DNA of 6,134 nucleotides from an uncultured Rhodopirellula sp. (GTDB taxonomy: Bacteria > Planctomycetota > Planctomycetia > Pirellulales > Pirellulaceae): positions 1-6,134 of the forward strand of contig CAJXTM010000259.1 of assembly GCA_913061385.1 (NCBI GenBank), in the 5' to 3' direction. Position numbers and translations under genes: made by a program. Positions 1-4,899 of the stretch are shown piece by piece. The first letter of the stretch is position 1; every line of letters starts with the position of its first letter. The notes below the pieces were generated by a model. The model did not search any database. It was not told where the DNA came from and was given only the letters and a program-made list of their open reading frames with translations.

Positions 1-48
1 CGAGATCAGCCTCGGTCTCGTGGGCTCGGAGATGTGTATAAGAGACAG
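1..48. other. Synthetic Nextera/Tn5 i7 sequencing adapter (left end)
   Basis: This is not genomic DNA. In order it holds the last six bases of the P7 primer (1-6), an 8-base index CAGCCTCG (7-14, which I recall as the Nextera N710 adapter form), the read-2 primer part (15-29) and the 19-bp Tn5 mosaic end (30-48). The same 48 bases occur inverted at 6087-6134. The open frame of the leftmost gene reads into it on the minus strand and would add the artefactual residues SYTHLRAHETE to a predicted protein. Real sequence starts at base 49. Confidence 0.98.
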
Positions 49-1156
49 CCTCATCTGCTTCAGAGTATCTGTAGTCATTGGCGAGTTCGGCAACGTGCAG
101 CGCGAATTGATCACCCAGAATCTGTTTTGCCGCAGTGACAATGGTGATGAGGTCCGGCGTCAGGCGTTGGTGAATCAACGATAGGTTCCGGATGTACTGT
201 AAGCACTTTGATAGATGCAGAGGTGTGACACGCCTAGCGCGATTTCCCAAGTCGCGTCGATAGGCTTCTCGAGCCGCAATCAAGAGTTCTTTGACGCCGT
301 CAATTTGCAGATCATCATCTTCTTCGAGTTCTGATCTCGCTCGTTCATACAAACCTGTGATGTAAGGTAATTCGCCAAATAAAAACATCAGTGTTCTGTT
401 TTTTACGGCATATCGAACTGGCTCCTGCACGTCATCATCATCTGGAAGTTCCGGAGAGGCTGTTGCTTCGCTTTTGGGATGTGGGTCAGGGTTGGTACCC
501 AGCTGTGTGTAGGCTTCGCGAATCCACGGCCAATGCAAAACGCTCGTTACCAGCAGGATTCGCTGGTAACGATTTTCCAACTGCCGTAACCGCCACGCCA
601 TATGAACCATTCGTTGGCGTGTTTGTTGATCTGGTGGACGGGTGATGGTTGGCAGGACTGCTGCTGCGAATTTTTCTGGGGCTACGTGGCGGACCGCATA
701 AGGATCCGGCATTGTGGTGGCATAGGGGAGAAACGGATCCGTCTCCAAATCGATATATTCGCGTGGAATATGTTCGCCCATCGCGGCACGAATTGACATG
801 ATGACGCTTTGACATGGATCAATTGGGATATAGCTGAAGGTGGCTGCATCCAGATCTTCCATCTCCGGTTCCGGCGAATTCCACTCATTAAGCTCCCAGT
901 GATCAGATCCTGCTGTAAAAGAGGTGGTGGGCGGCTGAATTACAATGGAGGGGCGTGGCAACTCCAGAACAGCAGCCTCAACCGCGGTGCGAAACGACGC
1001 TGGTAAGGGTACAGCGATGCAATCAAACGAATGTTCAAGCATCCAACGTCGCACGGTGACCGCGAACTGTCCGCTACCGTGAATGACTGGAAGCAGAGAA
1101 ATTTTGTCCCCTATTCTCAGTAATTCGGGGGTTTTTTTGTCGTCGTTCGAAGTCAT
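49..1156 (-). CDS. Uncharacterised protein with a possible TraB/Tiki/EreA-like fold, C-terminus cut off
   Basis: An uninterrupted minus-strand frame of 369 codons starts at the ATG at 1154-1156 and runs into the adapter without a stop, so it is truncated at its 3' end. The start is well supported: AAGGGTGA lies six bases upstream and an in-frame TGA lies just before it. I do not recognise the family with certainty. Residues 23-52 (VIHGSGQF, then VRRWMLE and a hydrophobic strand) resemble the opening of TraB, EreA, ChaN and DUF5682-like proteins, where a His-containing turn is followed by a helix and a V-E-x strand. Residues 180-215 (MAWRLRQL, then ILLVTSVLHW) resemble their later strand ending in a conserved His. 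The glutamate expected in the early strand is missing (AVPLP, residues 48-52), so known catalysis may be lost. Residues 108-153 contain SYIPIDPC and PDPYA blocks. Acidic runs lie at 239-242 and 278-282, and the tail looks helical. No signal peptide or membrane segment is visible. The coding call is firm; the fold assignment is a guess. Confidence 0.8.
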
Positions 1157-1189
1157 AAAGATTCACCCTTTACAAGGATGACTGTCCTA

Positions 1190-1225
1190 TCAATAATCGG
1201 TTTTATCTGGTTTTGCCATAATCAT
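1190..1225 (-). CDS. Possible 11-residue leader peptide upstream of the gene at 49-1156
   Basis: On the minus strand a perfect GGAGGT (complement of 1236-1241) is followed ten bases later by ATG and the short frame MIMAKPDKTDY, ending in TGA at 1190-1192. The stop lies 33 bases before the ATG of the next gene. The ribosome binding site is the strongest in the window, which is why the frame is listed. The spacing is slightly long, and a frame this short can arise by chance. The peptide contains no run of a single amino acid of the kind that would suggest classical attenuation. Confidence 0.25.
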   Translation of the reverse strand: MIMAKPDKTDY

Positions 1226-1235
1226 TGCTTAGATG

Positions 1236-1241
1236 ACCTCC
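1236..1241 (-). promoter_or_regulatory. Strong Shine-Dalgarno motif with only a tiny ORF behind it
   Basis: GGAGGT on the minus strand is a full match to the anti-Shine-Dalgarno complement. It lies 80 bases before the start of the 369-codon gene, too far to serve that start directly. It would serve only the 11-codon frame at 1225-1190. Confidence 0.35.
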
Positions 1242-1294
1242 GGAACAATTGTTGCGGGCATCGGGTGGGCATCCAGATCTTATCTTCACCCAAT

Positions 1295-1322
1295 ATTATA
1301 TTAGCGGCCATTCTATCGTGAA
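1295..1322 (-). promoter_or_regulatory. Possible sigma70-type promoter for the gene at 49-1156
   Basis: A perfect TATAAT sits on the minus strand at 1300-1295. Sixteen bases upstream is TTCACG (1322-1317), matching the -35 consensus at four of six positions. Transcription would begin near 1288, giving a leader of about 130 nt that contains the short ORF at 1225-1190. The -35 element overlaps the edge of the hairpin at 1320-1349. The surrounding DNA is AT-rich, so a chance match is possible. Confidence 0.3.
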
Positions 1323-1349
1323 CGCAGGCGTCAATTGATGTCTGCGTTC
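1320..1349. repeat. 30-bp inverted repeat, possible operator or transcript hairpin
   Basis: The 30 bases fold back on themselves along the whole length when two G-T pairs are allowed. The outer eight pairs (GAACGCAG with CTGCGTTC) are perfect Watson-Crick pairs and the centre is CAATTG. Neither strand has a clean T-run directly after the stem: the plus strand continues TCTATTTT, the minus strand ACGATAG. A standard terminator for the leftward hydrolase transcript is therefore doubtful. Its position against the -35 element of the possible leftward promoter would suit a dimeric repressor site. Confidence 0.5.
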
Positions 1350-1641
1350 TCTATTTTCCAGACTTTCATTTTTCAGAGAGAGTTTCGATTTGGCTTCAAC
1401 CAGCGGCAAGCACGAAAAATTGTCGCTCGACACCGGTTCTTTCATTGATCGGTGTAGCGAGGCCAGTAGATCTGCTTTCAGGTGCCGAGAAACCGGTGAA
1501 GTCTTGGATTCGTCTGGGTCAAGTATCGTGCGATATTTTCCGGAAAGACTGACCCCCTTCTGGCGGTCGCGGGCCAGGTTTAACTGCGGGTAGATCCGCG
1601 GCACTCACTTGGGCAATGAGAGTCTACAGCAGCTCGCAGAA

Positions 1642-2682
1642 TTAATGAGACTGCAAAAAGTCGACTACCAATTTCTGGACAGTCGGATTGTTCATCAATG
1701 TGCTGTGTAAAACCGGCACGGTGACAAAAGATTCGCGGCCCTCAAGGTGGGTTTCGTCGACTTGCACAACAAAATCACTGGCTTCACTTAGGATTGGGTT
1801 ACGAACTTTTTTCTGGCTAAGATCGCCCGCGATGATCGCGAAGGGAAATTTTGGAACAGCTAAGTTTCCGACCAGTTGTTGCCAATTTGGCCCTAGCTGC
1901 AGACCACTTTTCCCAGCCACAAGTCCAAAAACTTTGGTGTAGGCCAGTCGACGGGCAATGGCAGCACCTTGATTGGGGGGGCCCAGCATGACCATGCAGT
2001 TGTACCGTTCAAGCAGGCCGGTCGGATCACCTTCTTCCTCCAAATCGGCTAGCAGGTGGCGGACGACAATATTTCCCATGCTGTGGGCGACGAAAGAAAT
2101 CTTTGCGCCTTTGGGTAAGCCTAACAGTACCTCATTGAGGGCTCTAGCATGATCTCCGATGGTATTTCTGGTGCTTGCGTAGGAAAAACGCAGGACGGTT
2201 CCGCAATCGGCCGCCTGCAGCACTTTTTGCATCGACCTCATCGATTGATGCGAACGCATCAAACCATGCAGCAGGATCACGTAGTGTTTGCTTTCGGGTT
2301 CCTCGTTTTTGTTGTCCTCGCTTTTATTGTCTAGGTTTTTATCGTCCAGTAAATCATCCAGAACCGCTTCACACTGTTTTCTCGTGCCCCACGCACGGCG
2401 GACGTCAGCAGCATCCAGAAGCCGCCAGTGATCCGTCATCCAATTGGATTGAATGCGATAACCTTGAGTATGTTGGTGATCTGTCCAGAATTGCGTGCCA
2501 CCATAAGTTTTGAACGGCACATTGAACGGCGCAGAGGGTTCAGCAGAGGGTTCTCTATTCAACGGATTTGCCTCCTCCAAGAGGCTGTCTTTTTCAAGTT
2601 CCTGAGCATCAACGGGCTGACCCTGAATTGCGAGATGGGCAGCAAACAGACCGACAAAAAGAACAATGAGGCTGTAGTGCAT
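1642..2682 (-). CDS. Exported alpha/beta hydrolase (lipase/esterase-like)
   Basis: The predicted protein has 346 residues and is a serine hydrolase, probably acting on esters or lipids outside the cytoplasm; the substrate is unknown. I start it at the ATG at 2680-2682 because the product then opens with a signal peptide: a hydrophobic core (LIVLFVGLFAAHLAI) and a VDA/Q cleavage site after residue 26. A longer in-frame start at 2781 would put 33 poorly fitting residues before this signal. After a spacer come GGTQFWTD (61-68), a YRIQ block and RLLDAADVRRAWG (87-99). The hydrolase core follows: oxyanion HG at 139-140, nucleophile Ser201 in AHSMG, probable acid Asp303 (SDFVVQVDET) and catalytic His326. 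This block order matches what I recall of planctomycete lipase-like proteins. An acidic, Asn- and Lys-rich insert at 113-127 is a short tandem repeat. It lies 209 bp downstream of the exonuclease gene, so it may have its own promoter. Alternative: amidase or thioesterase of the same fold. Confidence 0.88.
   Translation of the reverse strand: MHYSLIVLFVGLFAAHLAIQGQPVDAQELEKDSLLEEANPLNREPSAEPSAPFNVPFKTYGGTQFWTDHQHTQGYRIQSNWMTDHWRLLDAADVRRAWGTRKQCEAVLDDLLDDKNLDNKSEDNKNEEPESKHYVILLHGLMRSHQSMRSMQKVLQAADCGTVLRFSYASTRNTIGDHARALNEVLLGLPKGAKISFVAHSMGNIVVRHLLADLEEEGDPTGLLERYNCMVMLGPPNQGAAIARRLAYTKVFGLVAGKSGLQLGPNWQQLVGNLAVPKFPFAIIAGDLSQKKVRNPILSEASDFVVQVDETHLEGRESFVTVPVLHSTLMNNPTVQKLVVDFLQSH
2303..2347 (-). 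repeat. Three imperfect 15-bp tandem repeats inside the hydrolase gene
   Basis: Units lie at 2303-2317, 2318-2332 and 2333-2347, each with a T4-5 run on the plus strand. On the coding strand they keep frame and encode pentads of the form D-D/N-K-N/S-L/E, followed by a Glu-rich tail. The insert precedes the first core strand of the hydrolase and probably forms a flexible surface loop. A multiple of three in unit length means copy-number change would not break the gene. Confidence 0.6.
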
Positions 2683-2891
2683 GAAACAACAGTCGTTAGA
2701 GAGAGATTCGTGATAGGCCAGATCTGAACCGGCAATGATCGAACGTTCAATGCTTGGCGATGCTAACCAGAGCCCATCCACAGCGAAATATAGCGTTTGA
2801 TTGGACTTGGATTTAAAAATACCTTGTCAGTATCTGTGGGATGCATTCATTGGAAGAACAAAAACGGGCGATTCACTGCCAAAATCATCGC
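2683..2891. other. 209-bp spacer between the exonuclease and hydrolase genes
   Basis: It contains the weak terminator next to the exonuclease stop and the 8-bp palindrome GAACGTTC. It also contains the in-frame upstream ATG at 2781, which I rejected as the hydrolase start. No convincing promoter or strong ribosome binding site is visible before the chosen start at 2682. Confidence 0.5.
2858..2891 (-). terminator. Weak possible terminator after the exonuclease gene
   Basis: Directly after the TGA of the exonuclease gene, the minus strand has GCGAT (2891-2887) and ATCGC (2872-2868), enclosing a 14-base loop. This is followed within three bases by a T5 run. The stem has only five pairs and the loop is large, so it is a poor intrinsic terminator. 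It is listed because of its placement. Confidence 0.25.
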
Positions 2892-3929
2892 TCAGTCGCG
2901 GGACATCACAAGATTTAAAAACTCTCGTTCGTCGACGATTTGGATTGTATGTCCTGTTTCGTTGAAGGCTTGGGCAAGACGAGCGTCATCAGGAAGCCCA
3001 TCAGTTGCCAGAGATGTTTTGATCGATCCCATGACAAGATAATCGGTTTGCAGATCGACACTTGTTTGCCATGTGCCACCAAGTCGCGTTGTTAATGTTT
3101 CGGCATCAATTTGGCTCATGCAACGCAATTTTCCAGTCAAGGCAATCCGTTTCCCATTGAGAGGTCGTACAAATTCGCCGCGAATAAGAATTCGCTGCAT
3201 GTCGATTTCAGGCTCGTTTGCGGTTGGAGCACTTTGGCCACTGTCGGCTAATTGATTTGGAAATAGAAAAGGCAATCCCGTGGGCGCACTTTGAGTGGTT
3301 GATTTGGCATGGGTACGGTTTGTTCGCTTTCCCGATTTTCCCGTTGCCCCGCGATAACCCCAGGCACCAGCTTTCCCGCGATTCAGTTTTAGGCTCTGTT
3401 CAAGATGTTCCAGCGAAGTTGCTTCGCGATCGATGCCAGCAGCGATGAGGATCTTTGCACAAGCGATTGAATCTTCGAGTGCGTCATGATGCTGAAAGCG
3501 AATTCCGAGCCAATTTGAAAGTGGTTTCAAACCGTAACGCTGATGATGGGGCCATGTGCGACGAGCAATCGCCCGAGTGCATGTGAAATGAAATTCGGGT
3601 ATCGATTTTTGGTGGGTGCGGAGGCAGGCAAGTAAAACTTTGATGTCAAAACTTGCATTATGCGCGACCAAGCAGTCGTTACCGATTTTGTCTGAGATCT
3701 CTGACCAGATTTCACCAAAGGTTGGCTCTTCACGAACTTGAGCTGGCGTAATACCGTGGATGCGGATATTGCCTTGACTGAAATACAGTGGCTCGGGCCG
3801 AATCATCCACATGAATTGGTTTACCACTTGTCCATTTCGGACAACGACGGCTCCCAATTGACAAGCACTATCGGGTTGATGGCTCGCTGTTTCGAAATCG
3901 ATGGCGGTGAAATCTGCGGCAAAATCCAT
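2892..3929 (-). CDS. DnaQ-like DEDDh 3'-5' exonuclease with C-terminal BRCT domain
   Basis: The 345-residue protein joins two known domains. Residues 6-165 form a DnaQ/epsilon-type exonuclease with the metal-binding set visible: Asp11 and Glu13 in DFE (Exo I), Asp95 in VAHNASFD (Exo II), and His148 and Asp153 in HDALED (Exo III, DEDDh type). It should remove nucleotides from 3' ends. A basic, Gly/Ser/Thr-rich linker (about 183-245) leads to a BRCT domain (about 254-345) resembling that of NAD-dependent ligases: LNGKRIALTGKL, a GG turn at 284-285, a DYLVMGS strand and a final VDEREFLNLV helix. BRCT domains bind phosphoproteins or DNA ends, which suggests recruitment to damage. An in-frame TAG two codons upstream fixes the ATG at 3927-3929 as the most distal possible start. 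It follows pdeM on the same strand after 277 bp, so co-transcription is possible but not shown. It is not the replicative epsilon subunit, which lacks BRCT. The exact role is inferred. Confidence 0.92.
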   Translation of the reverse strand: MDFAADFTAIDFETASHQPDSACQLGAVVVRNGQVVNQFMWMIRPEPLYFSQGNIRIHGITPAQVREEPTFGEIWSEISDKIGNDCLVAHNASFDIKVLLACLRTHQKSIPEFHFTCTRAIARRTWPHHQRYGLKPLSNWLGIRFQHHDALEDSIACAKILIAAGIDREATSLEHLEQSLKLNRGKAGAWGYRGATGKSGKRTNRTHAKSTTQSAPTGLPFLFPNQLADSGQSAPTANEPEIDMQRILIRGEFVRPLNGKRIALTGKLRCMSQIDAETLTTRLGGTWQTSVDLQTDYLVMGSIKTSLATDGLPDDARLAQAFNETGHTIQIVDEREFLNLVMSRD

Positions 3930-3940
3930 GATCTAGATCA
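3929..3940. repeat. 12-bp perfect palindrome at the exonuclease start codon
   Basis: TGATCTAGATCA is fully self-complementary and includes the first base of the exonuclease ATG on the minus strand. It could be an operator or an RNA structure covering the start, or it may be chance. Confidence 0.3.
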
Positions 3941-4033
3941 CCGACTGGAATTCGATGATCACTACTCCTTCTGACTGATTTGAGTCTCACTTGCTTCATG
4001 TTACGGATTTACTGCCAACTGATCAATTATCGA

Positions 4034-4068
4034 TTCATTGCCAGGTAGGGTTTCATTGCCGGACAGGG
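4034..4068. repeat. Imperfect tandem duplication, period 18 bp
   Basis: Bases 4034-4050 and 4052-4068 match at 14 of 17 positions, both beginning TTCATTGCC and ending AGGG. They lie in non-coding DNA upstream of the exonuclease gene. Confidence 0.5.
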
Positions 4069-4135
4069 GTGTGTTTTTTTCGAGATTCAACTCGCAGTTC
4101 GAATGACCAATTTGCTCATGGCACGGTGCACGATC

Positions 4136-4158
4136 GTGTGGCTTCTCCGTGTGGCTTC
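4136..4158. repeat. Direct repeat GTGTGGCTTC, two exact copies
   Basis: Copies lie at 4136-4145 and 4149-4158, separated by three bases. The first overlaps the CACGATCGTG palindrome at 4129-4138. Confidence 0.5.
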
Positions 4159-4178
4159 ACGGACGACTTAGATTTGGC

Positions 4179-4207
4179 AATGCTTAGGATTTGGGAATGC
4201 TCAGGAT
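4179..4207. repeat. Direct repeat AATGCTnAGGAT at the 3' end of pdeM
   Basis: Two 12-base copies (4179-4190 and 4196-4207) differ at one base. The right copy reaches the first base of the pdeM stop codon, so the duplication may have formed around the gene end. Confidence 0.45.
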
Positions 4208-4899
4208 CAAGCCTGGTTCGATTTTCGCGATCCTCGGTTCGGGTAGGCCAAGACAGTCCCTTCAGCCACTACCCAAACGCGATCATCGTAGGTTGGCCGA
4301 ATCGTGGTGCACCCTGTGAAACCACCGATCGCAGGCAGGATCAAACGCTTTTTATGCCACCAGAAGCAGGGTAGTCTGCTGGTCTGGTCAACTGCAGATG
4401 TTAACCGCACTGCCGGGTGGAGATGCCCGCATAGCATCAGTGCGGCACTCGTAGGAATATTTTCGGGCTCGTGTCCAATTGCCAACCCATCAGCGAATTC
4501 CCCCGCTGGGATGACGTCAATTTCCCAACTGGCTGGCAGAGTGCCCAGTGGGCGGTCATGGTTCCCCAGCACCAATTTGATCCTGAGTTCTGGGTGCAGT
4601 TGGCGGAATGCTTGCAGTTGTTCGTGAGTCTTGTCCGACAGAGATGATTTGGCATGAAACATATCGCCAAGAATCACAAGCGATCGGGCGCGAGTCCTCT
4701 GTACCATCTGGGTGATGGTCCGCAATGTTCCTGCGGTCGATCCGTCGGGCACCGGAATACTGTGATATCGAAATGTTGCTTCTTTTCCGAGATGTGTATC
4801 AGCGACAAAAAGCGTGTCATGCTGATTCCAGTAAACACCCTTCTCCGGCAGAAGTTCCAGTTCGTAATCCAGCAGAGAAATCTTCACAGCACAACTCAC
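4207..4899 (-). CDS. pdeM: Ligase-associated DNA damage response endonuclease PdeM
   Basis: A 230-residue calcineurin-like metallophosphoesterase of the PdeM (MPE) family. Characterised relatives are manganese-dependent DNA phosphodiesterases/endonucleases encoded with an Lhr-type helicase, an ATP-dependent ligase and a beta-lactamase-fold exonuclease. The metal-site motifs are complete: Asp34-x-His36 in ADTHLGK, Asp79 in GDMFH, Asn113-His114 in GNHDR, His143 in GHEPE, and His159-x-His161 in CGHLHP. The family block FRYHSIPVPDGST (43-55) and the C-terminal PAIGGFTGCT (189-198) are also present. Length is normal for the family. The chosen start is the GTG at 4897-4899, which overlaps the helicase stop in GTGA, so the two genes are almost certainly one transcript with coupled translation. 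A second GTG four codons later is possible. Its product should act with the helicase on damaged DNA in the cytoplasm. Nothing suggests inactivation. Confidence 0.95.
   Translation of the reverse strand: MSCAVKISLLDYELELLPEKGVYWNQHDTLFVADTHLGKEATFRYHSIPVPDGSTAGTLRTITQMVQRTRARSLVILGDMFHAKSSLSDKTHEQLQAFRQLHPELRIKLVLGNHDRPLGTLPASWEIDVIPAGEFADGLAIGHEPENIPTSAALMLCGHLHPAVRLTSAVDQTSRLPCFWWHKKRLILPAIGGFTGCTTIRPTYDDRVWVVAEGTVLAYPNRGSRKSNQA
4896..4899 (-). promoter_or_regulatory. GTGA stop/start overlap joining helicase and pdeM
   Basis: On the minus strand GTGA carries both the pdeM start (GTG) and the helicase stop (TGA). Upstream GGAAAG gives only a weak ribosome binding site. This supports termination-reinitiation coupling, which would keep the two repair proteins at related levels. 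Confidence 0.8.

Larger units (their letters stand above)
1157..1641. other. 485-bp intergenic region between the hydrolase gene and the TraB/Tiki-like gene
   Basis: Both flanking genes read leftward, so this is the 3' flank of the hydrolase gene and the 5' flank of the gene at 49-1156. It holds a 30-bp hairpin (1320-1349), a possible -10 box (1295-1300), an 11-codon ORF with a strong ribosome binding site (1190-1225), two GGGCATC copies 11 bp apart (1256-1262 and 1267-1273), and an inverted pair of CACCGGTT (1431-1438 and 1491-1498). A GTG-initiated minus-strand frame at 1604-1296 (102 codons) is open, but it lacks a ribosome binding site and any recognisable motif, so I do not call it a gene. 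No clear terminator with a T-run follows the hydrolase stop. Confidence 0.6.
3930..4206. other. 277-bp intergenic region with short duplications between pdeM and the exonuclease gene
   Basis: It contains three imperfect direct duplications: 17 bp at 4034-4050 and 4052-4068 (period 18), GTGTGGCTTC at 4136-4145 and 4149-4158 (period 13), and AATGCTnAGGAT at 4179-4190 and 4196-4207 (period 17, the second copy touching the pdeM stop). It also has a 10-bp palindrome, CACGATCGTG, at 4129-4138. A minus-strand AAGGAG (3970-3965) precedes a 9-codon GTG frame that ends two codons before the exonuclease start. A plus-strand 127-codon frame covers much of it and extends into pdeM; I treat it as a shadow. 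No clear terminator or promoter is visible. Confidence 0.5.

Noticed and set aside
486..815. 109-codon minus-strand frame inside 49-1156
   Set aside because: It is an alternate frame of the longer 369-codon gene, which has a proper start and ribosome binding site.
1390..1593. 67-codon plus-strand frame starting with TTG
   Set aside because: It overlaps the minus-strand frame of the same region, has a rare start and no ribosome binding site, and its translation shows no motif.
1296..1604. 102-codon minus-strand frame starting with GTG in the intergenic region
   Set aside because: There is no ribosome binding site, no recognisable motif, and the hairpin at 1320-1349 lies inside its end. It could be a degraded or lineage-specific small gene, but the sequence alone does not support calling it.
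2683..2781. Longer N-terminus of the hydrolase from the ATG at 2781
   Set aside because: The extra 33 residues would bury a clear signal peptide that begins at the Met encoded at 2682-2680, and no ribosome binding site precedes 2781.
4060..4080. T-run at 4072-4080 as a rightward terminator
   Set aside because: No stem precedes it on the plus strand and no rightward gene needs it.
3991..4374. 127-codon plus-strand frame across the pdeM spacer
   Set aside because: A large part is antisense to the conserved C-terminus of pdeM. There is no ribosome binding site and no domain.
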